Source: Flavobacteriales bacterium
GTDB lineage: Bacteria; Bacteroidota; Bacteroidia; Flavobacteriales_D; Sanyastnellaceae
DNA length: 8,352 nt
Direction of reading: 5' to 3'
NCBI GenBank assembly: GCA_015660615.1
Contig: DQKQ01000060.1
Span: forward strand, 1-8,352
Made by a program: the position numbers and the translations under genes. The notes beneath the pieces were generated by a model. That model had not been told where the DNA came from. It searched no databases and saw only the letters and a program-made list of their open reading frames with translations. Below are positions 1 to 5,089 of the stretch, piece after piece; within the stretch, counting starts at the first letter, position 1; each line of letters begins with the position of its first letter.

Positions 1-1
1 A

Positions 2-1129
2 GAATACCGAGGTAAAACGTTTTACTTTGAGTGGGATTTCGACAAACGTGGCAGATTCTACATCAAAGGTTGGGTGCTCAACCTTCAGAGTGATGAAGAG
101 CATAGAGCAATGCTCTCACTACGTAATCATGTGTTGAACACAAACTTACGTAATCTGAAGATAGCCGTGGCTGGTCACGCCGGGAAGGATAAGCTCACTT
201 GGGACGAACGAGTTGCATGGTTCAATTCCAATCCGGAGCTCATCCAGACCCAGTTCAGCATGAAAGACATGACTCCCGAGGAAATCGATGAGTCAGGTGT
301 TGAGTATTTCATGGGGCGTAAAGCACTACGGGCATTCAGAAAAGCTGAGGCTTATGAGACCTCAGGCTATATGATGAACGTAGATGTGACGGCATCAGTG
401 TTACAGATAATGGCGACCCTTTTAGGGTGTAGAGAAACTGCTATTAGATGTAACCTGATCACCACAGGGCGTAGAGAAGATCCCTACATGTTGTTATTAA
501 CGGAGCTAAAAGTAGATGTAGATCGTAAGTCCTTGAAAGAGGCAACGATGACACATTTGTATAACTCCACTAAGACACCTGCAGAGATCTTTGGAGTCGG
601 AGCTGACTTAGATTTATTCTATGAGGCAATAGAGACTCTATTTCCCGGAGCATCAGCGGCGTTAGCCACTATAAATGCCCACTGGAACTACGATGCAGAC
701 TTTCACAGCTGGACACTACCCGACGGTCACGTAGCCTACGTCCCAGTCACAGAGACTGTGGACGAACGGATTATGATCGACGAGTTAGATGACGGCATGG
801 AAGTGGTGTACCGTTACGAGGTTCAACAGACCTCGAAACGATCATCATCGTTAGCGCCTAATATCATCCATAGTGTGGATGCATATGTGGCACGAGAGAT
901 GGTAAAACGAACACCATTTGACTTGCTGTGTATCCATGACAGCTTTTGGTTTGCACCTGATAACCTCCAGGCAGTGCAACAGACCTATCGTGAGATCCTC
1001 GCTGAGATAGCCCAGTCAGATTTACTGGCGGATATCCTCAGTGAGATAGCACGTACACCCCTTAGTGTAGAGAAGTTTTCATACGATCTGCATAAGGACA
1101 TTTTACAATCAGAGTATGCATTGAGTTAG
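2..1129 (+). CDS. T7-type single-subunit RNA polymerase, catalytic part (N4 RNAP2-like); 5' end outside window
   Basis: DNA-directed RNA polymerase of the T7/mitochondrial family, transcribing phage genes in the host cytoplasm. The frame is open from the left edge, so the protein continues upstream; 375 residues are visible. Counting from position 2: the DxxGR motif (DKRGR) is at residues 14-18; motif A is MNVDVTASV with its catalytic Asp near 128; motif B has the spacing R175-K179-M183-Y187 (T7 R627-K631-M635-Y639), with Asn where T7 has Gly640; motif C is IHDSF with its catalytic Asp near 313, preceded by the APNIIHSVDA helix. In N4, RNA polymerase II is split, and the large subunit (about 400 aa) starts shortly before DxxGR. 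The visible length fits that subunit, but a full-length enzyme cannot be excluded. The GTG at 74 is not the true start, since conserved residues precede it. Confidence 0.93.
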   Translation, partial: EYRGKTFYFEWDFDKRGRFYIKGWVLNLQSDEEHRAMLSLRNHVLNTNLRNLKIAVAGHAGKDKLTWDERVAWFNSNPELIQTQFSMKDMTPEEIDESGVEYFMGRKALRAFRKAEAYETSGYMMNVDVTASVLQIMATLLGCRETAIRCNLITTGRREDPYMLLLTELKVDVDRKSLKEATMTHLYNSTKTPAEIFGVGADLDLFYEAIETLFPGASAALATINAHWNYDADFHSWTLPDGHVAYVPVTETVDERIMIDELDDGMEVVYRYEVQQTSKRSSSLAPNIIHSVDAYVAREMVKRTPFDLLCIHDSFWFAPDNLQAVQQTYREILAEIAQSDLLADILSEIARTPLSVEKFSYDLHKDILQSEYALS

Positions 1130-1137
1130 ACCTAGTA

Positions 1138-1165
1138 TGACCTGCTCCCAGTTGGGAGTGGGTCA
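1138..1165 (+). terminator. Hairpin after the RNA polymerase gene, TGACC...GGTCA
   Basis: Starting 8 nt past the polymerase stop codon, TGACC (1138-1142) pairs with GGTCA (1161-1165). After a TG/TG internal loop, CTCCC (1145-1149) pairs with GGGAG (1154-1158) around the loop AGTT. No T-run follows, so it is not a textbook intrinsic terminator; it could be an RNase III site or a 3'-end stabiliser. A related hairpin with the same right half (GAGTGGGTCA) lies at 4963-4985. Confidence 0.5.
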
Positions 1166-1185
1166 GTGGAGCTGAGTTAGACGCA

Positions 1186-1200
1186 GCGGAGGCGCTCCGC
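1186..1200. promoter_or_regulatory. Perfect GC-rich hairpin with three-base loop
   Basis: GCGGAG (1186-1191) and CTCCGC (1195-1200) form a perfect 6-bp stem around the loop GCG; on the minus strand the loop reads CGC, with a purine at its centre. It sits in a short AGC-rich tract (about 1167-1205) and 36 nt upstream of the start codon at 1237. A 5-7 bp stem with a three-base loop on the template strand is the known shape of N4 virion RNA polymerase promoters. Whether this one is used as such is inference. Confidence 0.4.
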
Positions 1201-1236
1201 GCTCTTGCGATTTCAATGTATAAAAGGAGTGATGAG

Positions 1237-1710
1237 ATGGCGACAAATAATAACCGAGGCCAAGACCGATCTCGAGCTACGCGAGACCGAAAGGTGTTCT
1301 ACGTAGCTGTAGGCGACGACCAGTGCCAATTTACAGTACAACCTTCATGGGAGCCTGTAGTAGATACCCCAGAAGTAGCACTAGATTACATAAACTACTG
1401 TGAGGTGGTACCGACCAAACCAAGCAGTAACAAAGCTGAGATAGATTTTATCTTGAGAACCAACCTTAATGGTCAGATCCATAATGTTGGATTTCTCAAC
1501 AATCTGAGCCACAAGATTACTGCTAGAACAATCCCAGCAGCAGTTGAGAAGATTCTCGAAGAAGTAAGAGCACAGTTAAAAGCTGTAGTGCTTGAGAATG
1601 TGACTGAGCCAATGACTGAGGTCGAGACCGCAGAGCATGGTACCGATTTTATTGCTCAGCAGAAAGCGTTAGCAGCTAAGCCTAAAGCTAAAGTTAAGAA
1701 AGCAGCTTAA
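1237..1710 (+). CDS. Unknown phage protein with Lys/Ala-rich C-terminal tail
   Basis: I do not recognise this 157-residue protein. The start at ATG 1237 is chosen over the in-frame ATG at 1216 because AAAGGAG (1223-1229) is 7 nt before 1237, while 1216 has no ribosome site. The N-terminus is polar and basic (residues 1-19, several Arg). Residues 20-95 look like a mixed alpha/beta core, residues 99-122 are a probable amphipathic helix, and the last 16 residues are Ala/Lys rich (KPKAKVKKAA), as in many nucleic-acid-binding tails. No cysteine cluster, signal peptide or membrane segment is seen. It follows the polymerase gene after two hairpins and ends at a hairpin, so it may be its own transcription unit. 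Binding of DNA or RNA is a guess from the tail only. Confidence 0.85.
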   Translation: MATNNNRGQDRSRATRDRKVFYVAVGDDQCQFTVQPSWEPVVDTPEVALDYINYCEVVPTKPSSNKAEIDFILRTNLNGQIHNVGFLNNLSHKITARTIPAAVEKILEEVRAQLKAVVLENVTEPMTEVETAEHGTDFIAQQKALAAKPKAKVKKAA

Positions 1711-1721
1711 ATTTAACCTAT

Positions 1722-1742
1722 AGCCCCTACGAGTTAGGGGCT
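1722..1742 (+). terminator. Probable terminator after the 157-aa gene
   Basis: AGCCCCT (1722-1728) pairs perfectly with AGGGGCT (1736-1742) around a 7-nt loop. The stem begins 12 nt after the stop codon. The tail is TAATTTAT rather than a clean T-run, so termination may be weak. Confidence 0.6.
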
Positions 1743-1788
1743 TAATTTATAAAAGAGGCAGTAGACAGCATCGAATAAGTAATGATAA

Positions 1789-1810
1789 TATTATAAGCAC
1801 TGCTAATTAT
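1789..1810. promoter_or_regulatory. Palindromic motif copy A (AGCACTGCT), candidate operator
   Basis: The nonamer AGCACTGCT (1796-1804), flanked by A/T-rich arms, lies just upstream of the AGGAGG of the small ORF at 1821. The same core recurs at 6733-6741 and, inverted, at 4944-4952. All three are at borders between transcription units. A protein-binding operator or part of a phage promoter is likely; which one cannot be decided here. Confidence 0.5.
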
Positions 1811-1820
1811 AGGAGGAATG

Positions 1821-1997
1821 ATGAGTAAAGAACTTTATGTTCAAGATAAAAATTACATAGCTCAATGCAAAATAGAACCGGAAGGTTTAGTTTTAGAGCT
1901 ATGGAATGGCAGTGATAAAGTAAAAACAAACCATCTTTATTGGCAGGATATGGGATTAAAACCCCCTAAGACTGACCCCGAATTAGGCCAAAGTTAG
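1821..1997 (+). CDS. Small unknown protein, 58 aa
   Basis: This short ORF begins MSKELYVQDK and ends TDPELGQS. It is supported by a strong AGGAGG (1811-1816). The ATG at 1818 is only 1 nt from that site, so ATG 1821 (4-nt spacing) is the more likely start, though both are close. The protein is soluble, has one Cys, alternates beta-like segments (YIAQCKIEP, LVLELWNG), and ends in a proline-containing tail. It matches no family I know. It stands alone between the hairpin at 1722-1742 and the structured stretch at 1994-2111, with the palindrome motif in front of it, so it is probably transcribed separately. The stop codon lies inside the first inverted repeat of the following region. Confidence 0.65.
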   Translation: MSKELYVQDKNYIAQCKIEPEGLVLELWNGSDKVKTNHLYWQDMGLKPPKTDPELGQS

Positions 1998-2111
1998 TCA
2001 CGACTAATTGATCACTAGACGTGCACCACTCTCGAGTCCGTACGGCTCGAGGCCCAAACCGTGGAATTATTCCACATAACCGAAGCCACTATCTTTTTAG
2101 GTAGTGGCTTC
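1994..2111 (+). ncRNA. Structured intergenic region with four consecutive hairpins; possible small RNA or 5' leader
   Basis: About 120 nt with no gene hold four inverted repeats: TTAGTC/GACTAA (1994-2007); CTCGAG-T-CCG/CGGCTCGAG (2031-2051, one bulged T); GTGGAA/TTCCAC with a TTA loop (2061-2075, perfect); and a 12-bp stem GAAGCCACTATC/GGTAGTGGCTTC (2082-2111, loop TTTTTA, one T-G wobble). CCAC at 2026-2029 can also pair with GTGG at 2061-2064, giving an alternative fold that would disrupt the third hairpin. The last stem could be a terminator without a T-tail. It directly precedes the ribosome site of the gene at 2130. I see no tRNA T-loop or known riboswitch core. Confidence 0.45.
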
Positions 2112-2129
2112 ATCATTTAAGGAAGGACC

Positions 2130-2720
2130 ATGCAAACAGCAAAAATCAAGCTAGTTGGGGAAAGCCCCATACTTCTAGCATGCGATAGATTGGCTGATCC
2201 ATTAGATCCGGCTACGATAGAGCATAAGAAATTAACTGCAATCCGAGGAAAAGCGAAGACTGCAGAAATTCAATTAGCGTTGTATAAATCAACGTACCTT
2301 AACGCCATTTATTATGACGATAAGGTCGGGGTGCATATCCCGAGTATTAATATCAAGAAGTGCCTTGAGGAAGGTGCTAAGCTCACCAGAAATGGTGATA
2401 AAGTACGCAAAGGTGTGATGATCTTCGATGAGAAGATCGCACTAAACTATGGTAAGAAAAAACTCAACCCAGAGCAACTTTGGGCTGACCCTCAATACCG
2501 ATATGTTAAATCGGTAGTGGTCAGTAAGAGTAAAATTATGGCATATCGTCCTAAGTTTACTGATTGGTCTTTAGAAGTTGATATCACATTCGACGAGGAC
2601 ATCATCCAAGCTGATTGGATGGTGGAATATCTAAATGCCGCAGGTAGATATGTAGGATTAGGCGGGTTTAGACCTGCCAATAGTGGGATGTTCGGAAGAT
2701 TTATAGCGAGTATTGCATGA
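2130..2720 (+). CDS. Conserved phage protein of unknown function, Gly-rich C-terminus
   Basis: A 196-residue soluble protein starting at ATG 2130 after AAGGAAGG (2119-2126). Visible elements: an N-terminal strand (AKIKLVG), a Lys-rich helical stretch at 31-58, HIPSINIKKCLEEGAK at 69-84, an R-rich segment with W146 followed by the strand LEVDITFDE (148-156), and a glycine/aromatic end at 170-191 (GRYVGLGGF, then MFGRF). The style 'G-GLG-RP-G-FGRF' near the C-terminus recurs in phage proteins of this size and resembles the Gly-rich loop of RAMP-type RNA-binding proteins. That resemblance is weak, and I do not assign a function. Its last four bases, ATGA, overlap the start of the next gene, so the two are probably translated together and may act together. 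Confidence 0.9.
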   Translation: MQTAKIKLVGESPILLACDRLADPLDPATIEHKKLTAIRGKAKTAEIQLALYKSTYLNAIYYDDKVGVHIPSINIKKCLEEGAKLTRNGDKVRKGVMIFDEKIALNYGKKKLNPEQLWADPQYRYVKSVVVSKSKIMAYRPKFTDWSLEVDITFDEDIIQADWMVEYLNAAGRYVGLGGFRPANSGMFGRFIASIA

Positions 2721-3166
2721 GCACCGTGCAATTATACCCCGCTCATCTAGAGGCTGCGGCGCAAGCCGTAGTACGCTTCAATTATGGGGATATAATCACC
2801 AAAGATTGGCTACTGGAGAACTTCAAAATAGAGTCTCCAGAGACAATGAGCCGCCAGGAGTTCGAAAGCAATGCTTTCAAATTCCTCAGCATGATGGACG
2901 CTTTCAGGACAACCCTGCTGGAGGATCACTACATGTGTCTCCAGTCTGTGAAGGGGCTAGGATACCGTATTGTCCTACCCAAAGAACAGACAGCAGTAAC
3001 GATGTCCAAATTAAACGAGACAATCAGTCGTAAACTACGACGGGCTGTTAAAGACCTGGCATTCGTTAACCGAAACTTATTAGAACAGGAGGAGATTGCT
3101 GAGAATGATGAGGCTAAGAGTAAGTTAGCTGCATTATCAGCGTTCAGTAGAAAAAGATTGCTCTGA
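2717..3166 (+). CDS. Conserved phage protein, possible winged-helix fold
   Basis: A 149-residue protein whose ATG overlaps the upstream stop (ATGA at 2717-2720). No good Shine-Dalgarno sequence is present, so translational coupling is likely. The N-terminal half reads YGDIITKDWLLENFKI (23-38), then a helix (FKFLSMMDAFRTTLLED), then SVKGLGYRIVLPKEQT (77-92). A helix-helix-'GYRIV' hairpin is the look of a winged-helix DNA-binding domain. The pattern YGD...WL...GYRI-P-EQT is familiar from uncharacterised phage proteins. Residues 97-149 are charged and helical (RKLRRAVKDLAFVNRNLLEQEE) and may form a coiled coil. It is the last gene before the 800-base repeat region, and its stop codon abuts the first AGC repeats. 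A DNA-binding role is inference. Confidence 0.88.
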   Translation: MSTVQLYPAHLEAAAQAVVRFNYGDIITKDWLLENFKIESPETMSRQEFESNAFKFLSMMDAFRTTLLEDHYMCLQSVKGLGYRIVLPKEQTAVTMSKLNETISRKLRRAVKDLAFVNRNLLEQEEIAENDEAKSKLAALSAFSRKRLL

Positions 3167-3223
3167 GCTCGGCATAGCGAAGTGAAGCGGAGTAGAGCAT
3201 AGCCTAGCGTAGCGTAGCAACAA
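3167..3223. repeat. Left outlier of the AGCNN pentamer array
   Basis: Directly after the stop at 3166 the sequence becomes a degenerate 5-bp repeat (AGCGA, AGCGG, AGCAT, AGCCT, AGCGT, AGCGT). It is separated from the main array by a unique 107-bp stretch (3224-3330). Confidence 0.75.
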
Positions 3224-3224
3224 C

Positions 3225-3262
3225 ACTGGTCAGAGAGACCTAAGTATGTCTCTCTGATTGGT
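3225..3262 (+). other. Long inverted repeat inside the repeat region
   Basis: TCAGAGAGAC (3230-3239) pairs perfectly with GTCTCTCTGA (3248-3257) around an 8-nt loop, and wobble and Watson-Crick pairs extend the stem outward to 3225/3262. No T-run follows. It may end transcripts from the genes at 2130-3166 or serve as an RNase III site. The rest of the unique stretch (3263-3330) is A/T rich with an A8 run at 3307-3314; I see no gene in it. Confidence 0.55.
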
Positions 3263-3372
3263 ACTATCTAAACTGCTTACTTTCATTGATATCTTTAAAT
3301 TAGTTGAAAAAAAACTCTTCAAGGCATTGTCTAGCGAAGCATAGTTCAGCAGTGCAAAGCTCAGCAGAACAT

Positions 3373-3419
3373 AGGCTTATATAGCGTAATCCACTTTCGT
3401 AGAGAGTGGATTGCAGTAT
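3373..3419. repeat. 47-bp hairpin element, copy 1
   Basis: The element begins AGGCTTATATAGC and ends GCAGTAT. Its core is AATCCACTTTC (3388-3398) pairing with GAGAGTGGATT (3402-3412) around the loop GTA (3399-3401), an 11-bp stem with one T-G wobble. An outer ATA/TAT pairing is possible across a small internal loop. Confidence 0.9.
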
Positions 3420-3481
3420 ATAGTAGAACTGAGCCCAGCTCAGCAGAGCAGATCCCAGCAGCGCGGAGCTCAACACAGCAA

Positions 3482-3528
3482 AGGCTTATATAGCGTAATC
3501 TACTTTCATTGAGAGTAGATTGCAGTAT
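3482..3528. repeat. 47-bp hairpin element, copy 2 (compensatory change)
   Basis: The same element with loop ATT (3508-3510). It differs from copy 4 at only two positions: C to T at 3501 and G to A at 3517. These two bases face each other in the stem, so the change swaps a C-G pair for T-A and keeps the hairpin. The 11 bases after it (CTCAGCTGTGC) are also shared with copy 4. Confidence 0.9.
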
Positions 3529-3611
3529 CTCAGCTGTGCTAAGCCAAGCGGAGCATACCCAAGCGAAGCGGAGCCAGACTTAGCCCAGCAAAGCCCAGCA
3601 TAGCAAAACAT

Positions 3612-3658
3612 AGGCTTATATAGCGTAATCCACTTTCTTAGAGAGTGGATTGCAGTAT
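3612..3658. repeat. 47-bp hairpin element, copy 3
   Basis: The same stem as copies 1 and 4, with loop TTA (3638-3640). Downstream flank CATAGCC differs from the CTCAGC flank of copies 2 and 4. It is 130 bp after copy 2 and 110 bp before copy 4. Confidence 0.9.
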
Positions 3659-3721
3659 CATAGCCGAGCGGAACCGAGCCTAGCGAACCTGAGCGAACCG
3701 CAGCGTAACTTAGCAAAGCAA

Positions 3722-3768
3722 AGGCTTATATAGCGTAATCCACTTTCATTGAGAGTGGATTGCAGTAT
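3722..3768. repeat. 47-bp hairpin element, copy 4
   Basis: Loop ATT (3748-3750), with downstream flank CTCAGCTGTGC as in copy 2. It is the last copy; about 170 bp of pentamer array follow before the array ends. Confidence 0.9.
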
Positions 3769-3963
3769 CTCAGCTGTGCATAGCGAAGTGAAGCAGAGTA
3801 AAGCGCAGTATAGCACAGCAAAATTAAACTCGGCACAGCTCAGCAAAGCTAAACACAGCGAAGTAAAGCATAGCAAAATTAAACTTAGCCCAGCGCAACC
3901 CAGCGGAGCGCAGCGCAGCTAACCCTAGCACAGCAAATTTTATTAACTTATCAGGATATGAAA

Positions 3964-4356
3964 ATGAGTACAGACCCTAATGATGTTTATTTCAACTGCC
4001 CAACGACAGCATTGCTGTCAAAATCTCAATCCATACGTCTAAAAGAGTATGCCCAAAGCCAAGGTGTGAGTGTCAGTAAAATACTCAGACAATATGTAGA
4101 TATTATCTGCCCACCTCCTGCTTCAGGTTGGATTAGAGAGAGCATAGTTACTCACGAAAATTACCATAATAAAGCTATTAAAGACATTATGGATACAATT
4201 ATCCCCGATGCAATACGTAATCGTGTTGATTGGAAAAACTCACCAACCATAGGTGAATCCTATTGGTGCCGGGTATGTAGCGACCACGTTGATACATACA
4301 CTGAAGGTGAGGATATCAAATGTAAAACTTGTAACAATTATGTTGTAGGAGGTTAG
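3964..4356 (+). CDS. Small protein with possible ribbon-helix-helix segment and C-terminal zinc knuckle
   Basis: A 130-residue protein. ATG 3964 is chosen over ATG 3958 because AGGA (3953-3956) is 7 nt before the former and only 1 nt before the latter. Residues 18-48 (LLSKSQSIRLKEYAQSQGVS, then VSKILRQYVDII) have the helix-turn(G-V-S)-helix rhythm of CopG/Arc-type ribbon-helix-helix DNA-binding domains, but the preceding strand is not clear. The C-terminus has C102-x2-C105 and C120-x2-C123, a four-cysteine zinc-ribbon pattern. The combination suggests a nucleic-acid-binding regulator. It is the first gene after the pentamer/hairpin array and starts about 20 bp from its end, the usual position of a protein that binds such repeats. 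That partnership is inference. Confidence 0.82.
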   Translation: MSTDPNDVYFNCPTTALLSKSQSIRLKEYAQSQGVSVSKILRQYVDIICPPPASGWIRESIVTHENYHNKAIKDIMDTIIPDAIRNRVDWKNSPTIGESYWCRVCSDHVDTYTEGEDIKCKTCNNYVVGG

Positions 4357-4358
4357 TG

Positions 4359-4517
4359 ATGAAGAAAAATAGAGAGCAACGCCAAGAAGCTGCGGCGGAA
4401 CGAGCAGCTGAGAAACGTACACCAGCCGAGCAGCTGGAGCACTTAGACACTAACGGTTACCGGGCCCTGAAAGAACGCGCCCGCCTATCGAAGGAGATGG
4501 ACAATGAGCCAACGTGA
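4359..4517 (+). CDS. Small charged helical protein, 52 aa
   Basis: ATG 4359 is preceded by a perfect AGGAGG (4347-4352, 6-nt spacing) that lies in the end of the upstream gene. The protein is strongly helical and charged: KKNREQRQEAAAERAAEKR, then TPAEQLEHLD, then ALKERARLSKE. The pattern 'RTPAEQL-LD---G--A-KERARL' is one I associate with small uncharacterised proteins in many phages; no function is known to me. It overlaps the next gene by 14 nt and belongs to a run of four small genes (3964-4945) read as one unit. GC content is visibly higher than in its neighbours (for example GCTGCGGCGGAACGAGCAGC). Confidence 0.75.
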   Translation: MKKNREQRQEAAAERAAEKRTPAEQLEHLDTNGYRALKERARLSKEMDNEPT

Positions 4518-4743
4518 TTGGGACGAATTAGAAAAAGAAAAACAGAATATCATAAACGGTAAGAGCATTACACGTCTTTGGACCGTGCAGGATATTTTAG
4601 AACAAAGTGAAAACCATTCCGAAGATGGGAAAGTCTGCATTGAAGAAGTCGATGCTGTACGAATACTAGAAGCTATCAGATGGCCTGATCCTGATTTCAA
4701 TGACTATGAAATAATTGCTGATATGATATCAGACTGCACTTAA
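4504..4743 (+). CDS. Small acidic unknown protein, 79 aa
   Basis: ATG 4504 has AAGGAG 7 nt upstream and overlaps the end of the preceding gene by 14 nt in another frame. The protein is acidic, begins MSQRDWDELEKEKQNI, and contains SITRLWTVQDILEQ and a later helix VDAVRILEAIRWPDPDF. It has one Cys near residue 45 and another near the end, and no membrane segment. I recognise no family. Position among small, tightly spaced genes between the repeat array and the ATPase module suggests a host-takeover or accessory protein, but nothing in the sequence shows its target. Confidence 0.8.
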   Translation: MSQRDWDELEKEKQNIINGKSITRLWTVQDILEQSENHSEDGKVCIEEVDAVRILEAIRWPDPDFNDYEIIADMISDCT

Positions 4744-4756
4744 TAGGAGACAGATA

Positions 4757-4945
4757 ATGACTAAGCCTGTGTACCGATGCCCAGATGTCATTGGTGATCT
4801 AATAGATAAGGCCGAAGAACTGGGTATGAATGTAAAGCAACTTGAGAAACAATTCGAAGATTTAGAGCCTGCTCTTTGGGAAATTGAAACAAAACATGAA
4901 TGTTTACAATATATCCAAGAGCAAGGCTTTACCATTGAGTATTAG
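4757..4945 (+). CDS. Small acidic unknown protein, 62 aa
   Basis: ATG 4757 follows AGGAG (4745-4749) at 7-nt spacing and lies 13 nt after the previous stop. The protein begins MTKPVYRCPDVIGDLIDKAEELGM and is mostly helical with a long charged middle (VKQLEKQFEDLEPALWEIE). Two cysteines (C8 and near 50) are not in a metal-binding spacing. Function unknown. It is the last of the four small genes; its stop codon TAG lies inside palindrome copy B, which begins a control-like region. Confidence 0.8.
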   Translation: MTKPVYRCPDVIGDLIDKAEELGMNVKQLEKQFEDLEPALWEIETKHECLQYIQEQGFTIEY

Positions 4946-4955
4946 CAGTGCTAAT
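4941..4955. promoter_or_regulatory. Palindromic motif copy B, perfect 15-bp palindrome
   Basis: ATTAGCA-G-TGCTAAT is a perfect inverted repeat around one central base. Its minus strand reads ATTAGCACTGCTAAT, the same core as copies A (1796) and C (6733). With a one-base centre it is unlikely to be an RNA hairpin and more likely a binding site for a dimeric protein. It overlaps the stop codon of the gene at 4757. Confidence 0.55.
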
Positions 4956-4962
4956 ATTGTAC

Positions 4963-4985
4963 TGACCCAAGCTGTGAGTGGGTCA
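4963..4985 (+). other. Hairpin TGACCC...GGGTCA
   Basis: TGACCC (4963-4968) pairs with GGGTCA (4980-4985) around an 11-nt loop. The right half, GAGTGGGTCA, matches the hairpin after the polymerase gene (1138-1165). It is followed by AAAACC and has no T-run. Confidence 0.45.
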
Positions 4986-5051
4986 AAACCGCAGCAGTAG
5001 GAGCAGGTCTCCCCAAAATCAAGATGTACTCCTGACTTGTGATCCCACACT

Positions 5052-5075
5052 AGGCTACAGGGAGGTAGCCTTTTT
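5052..5075 (+). terminator. Intrinsic terminator or attenuator ahead of the ATPase operon
   Basis: AGGCTAC (5052-5058) pairs perfectly with GTAGCCT (5065-5071) around a 6-nt loop, followed by a T-run (5071-5075) and AATAA. This is the clearest intrinsic terminator on the plus strand. It ends only 14 nt before the start of the 20-residue peptide at 5090. CTCCC near 5008 could pair with GGGAG in the loop and left edge of the second arm (5060-5064), a possible antiterminator; this is weak. Confidence 0.7.
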
Positions 5076-5089
5076 AATAAGGAGAGCTT

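Larger units (their letters stand above)
3331..3945. repeat. Degenerate pentamer array AGCNN, period 5, carrying four 47-bp hairpins
   Basis: Outside the four hairpin elements almost every fifth position starts AGC (or a one-base variant such as AAC, ATC, GGC), while the two following bases vary freely (GA, GG, CA, CC, AA, AT). Each AGCNNAGC step contains GC-NNA-GC, a possible 2-bp, three-base-loop mini-hairpin; exact GCGAAGC and GCGGAGC heptamers are present around 3546-3574. The array has no plus-strand gene. The lack of stops on the minus strand is a side effect of the 5-bp period and gives only Leu/Cys/Ala/Ser-rich nonsense ORFs. The array ends about 20 bp before the start of the gene at 3964. 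Function unknown. Confidence 0.88.

Noticed and set aside
1998..2111. tRNA gene in the structured intergenic stretch
   Set aside because: No T-loop consensus, no acceptor stem closing about 72 nt, and no anticodon arm.
2713..3033. 106-codon plus-strand ORF in another frame
   Set aside because: It is a shadow of the better supported 149-aa gene that overlaps the upstream stop by ATGA; its translation looks random.
3276..3297. CTTACTTTCATTGATATC as a fifth, degenerate copy of the 47-bp element
   Set aside because: Only about a dozen bases around the loop match; the right arm is missing and no stem can form.
3373..3768. CRISPR-like array (repeats with hairpins, regular spacing)
   Set aside because: Only four units, 62-83 bp between them, and those intervals are low-complexity AGCNN tract rather than unique spacers. 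No cas genes are present.
3486..3876. Minus-strand ORFs of 72-76 codons rich in Leu/Cys/Ala/Ser
   Set aside because: They arise because a 5-bp repeat (GCTNN on that strand) rarely makes stop codons. There are no ribosome sites, and the translation repeats with the array.
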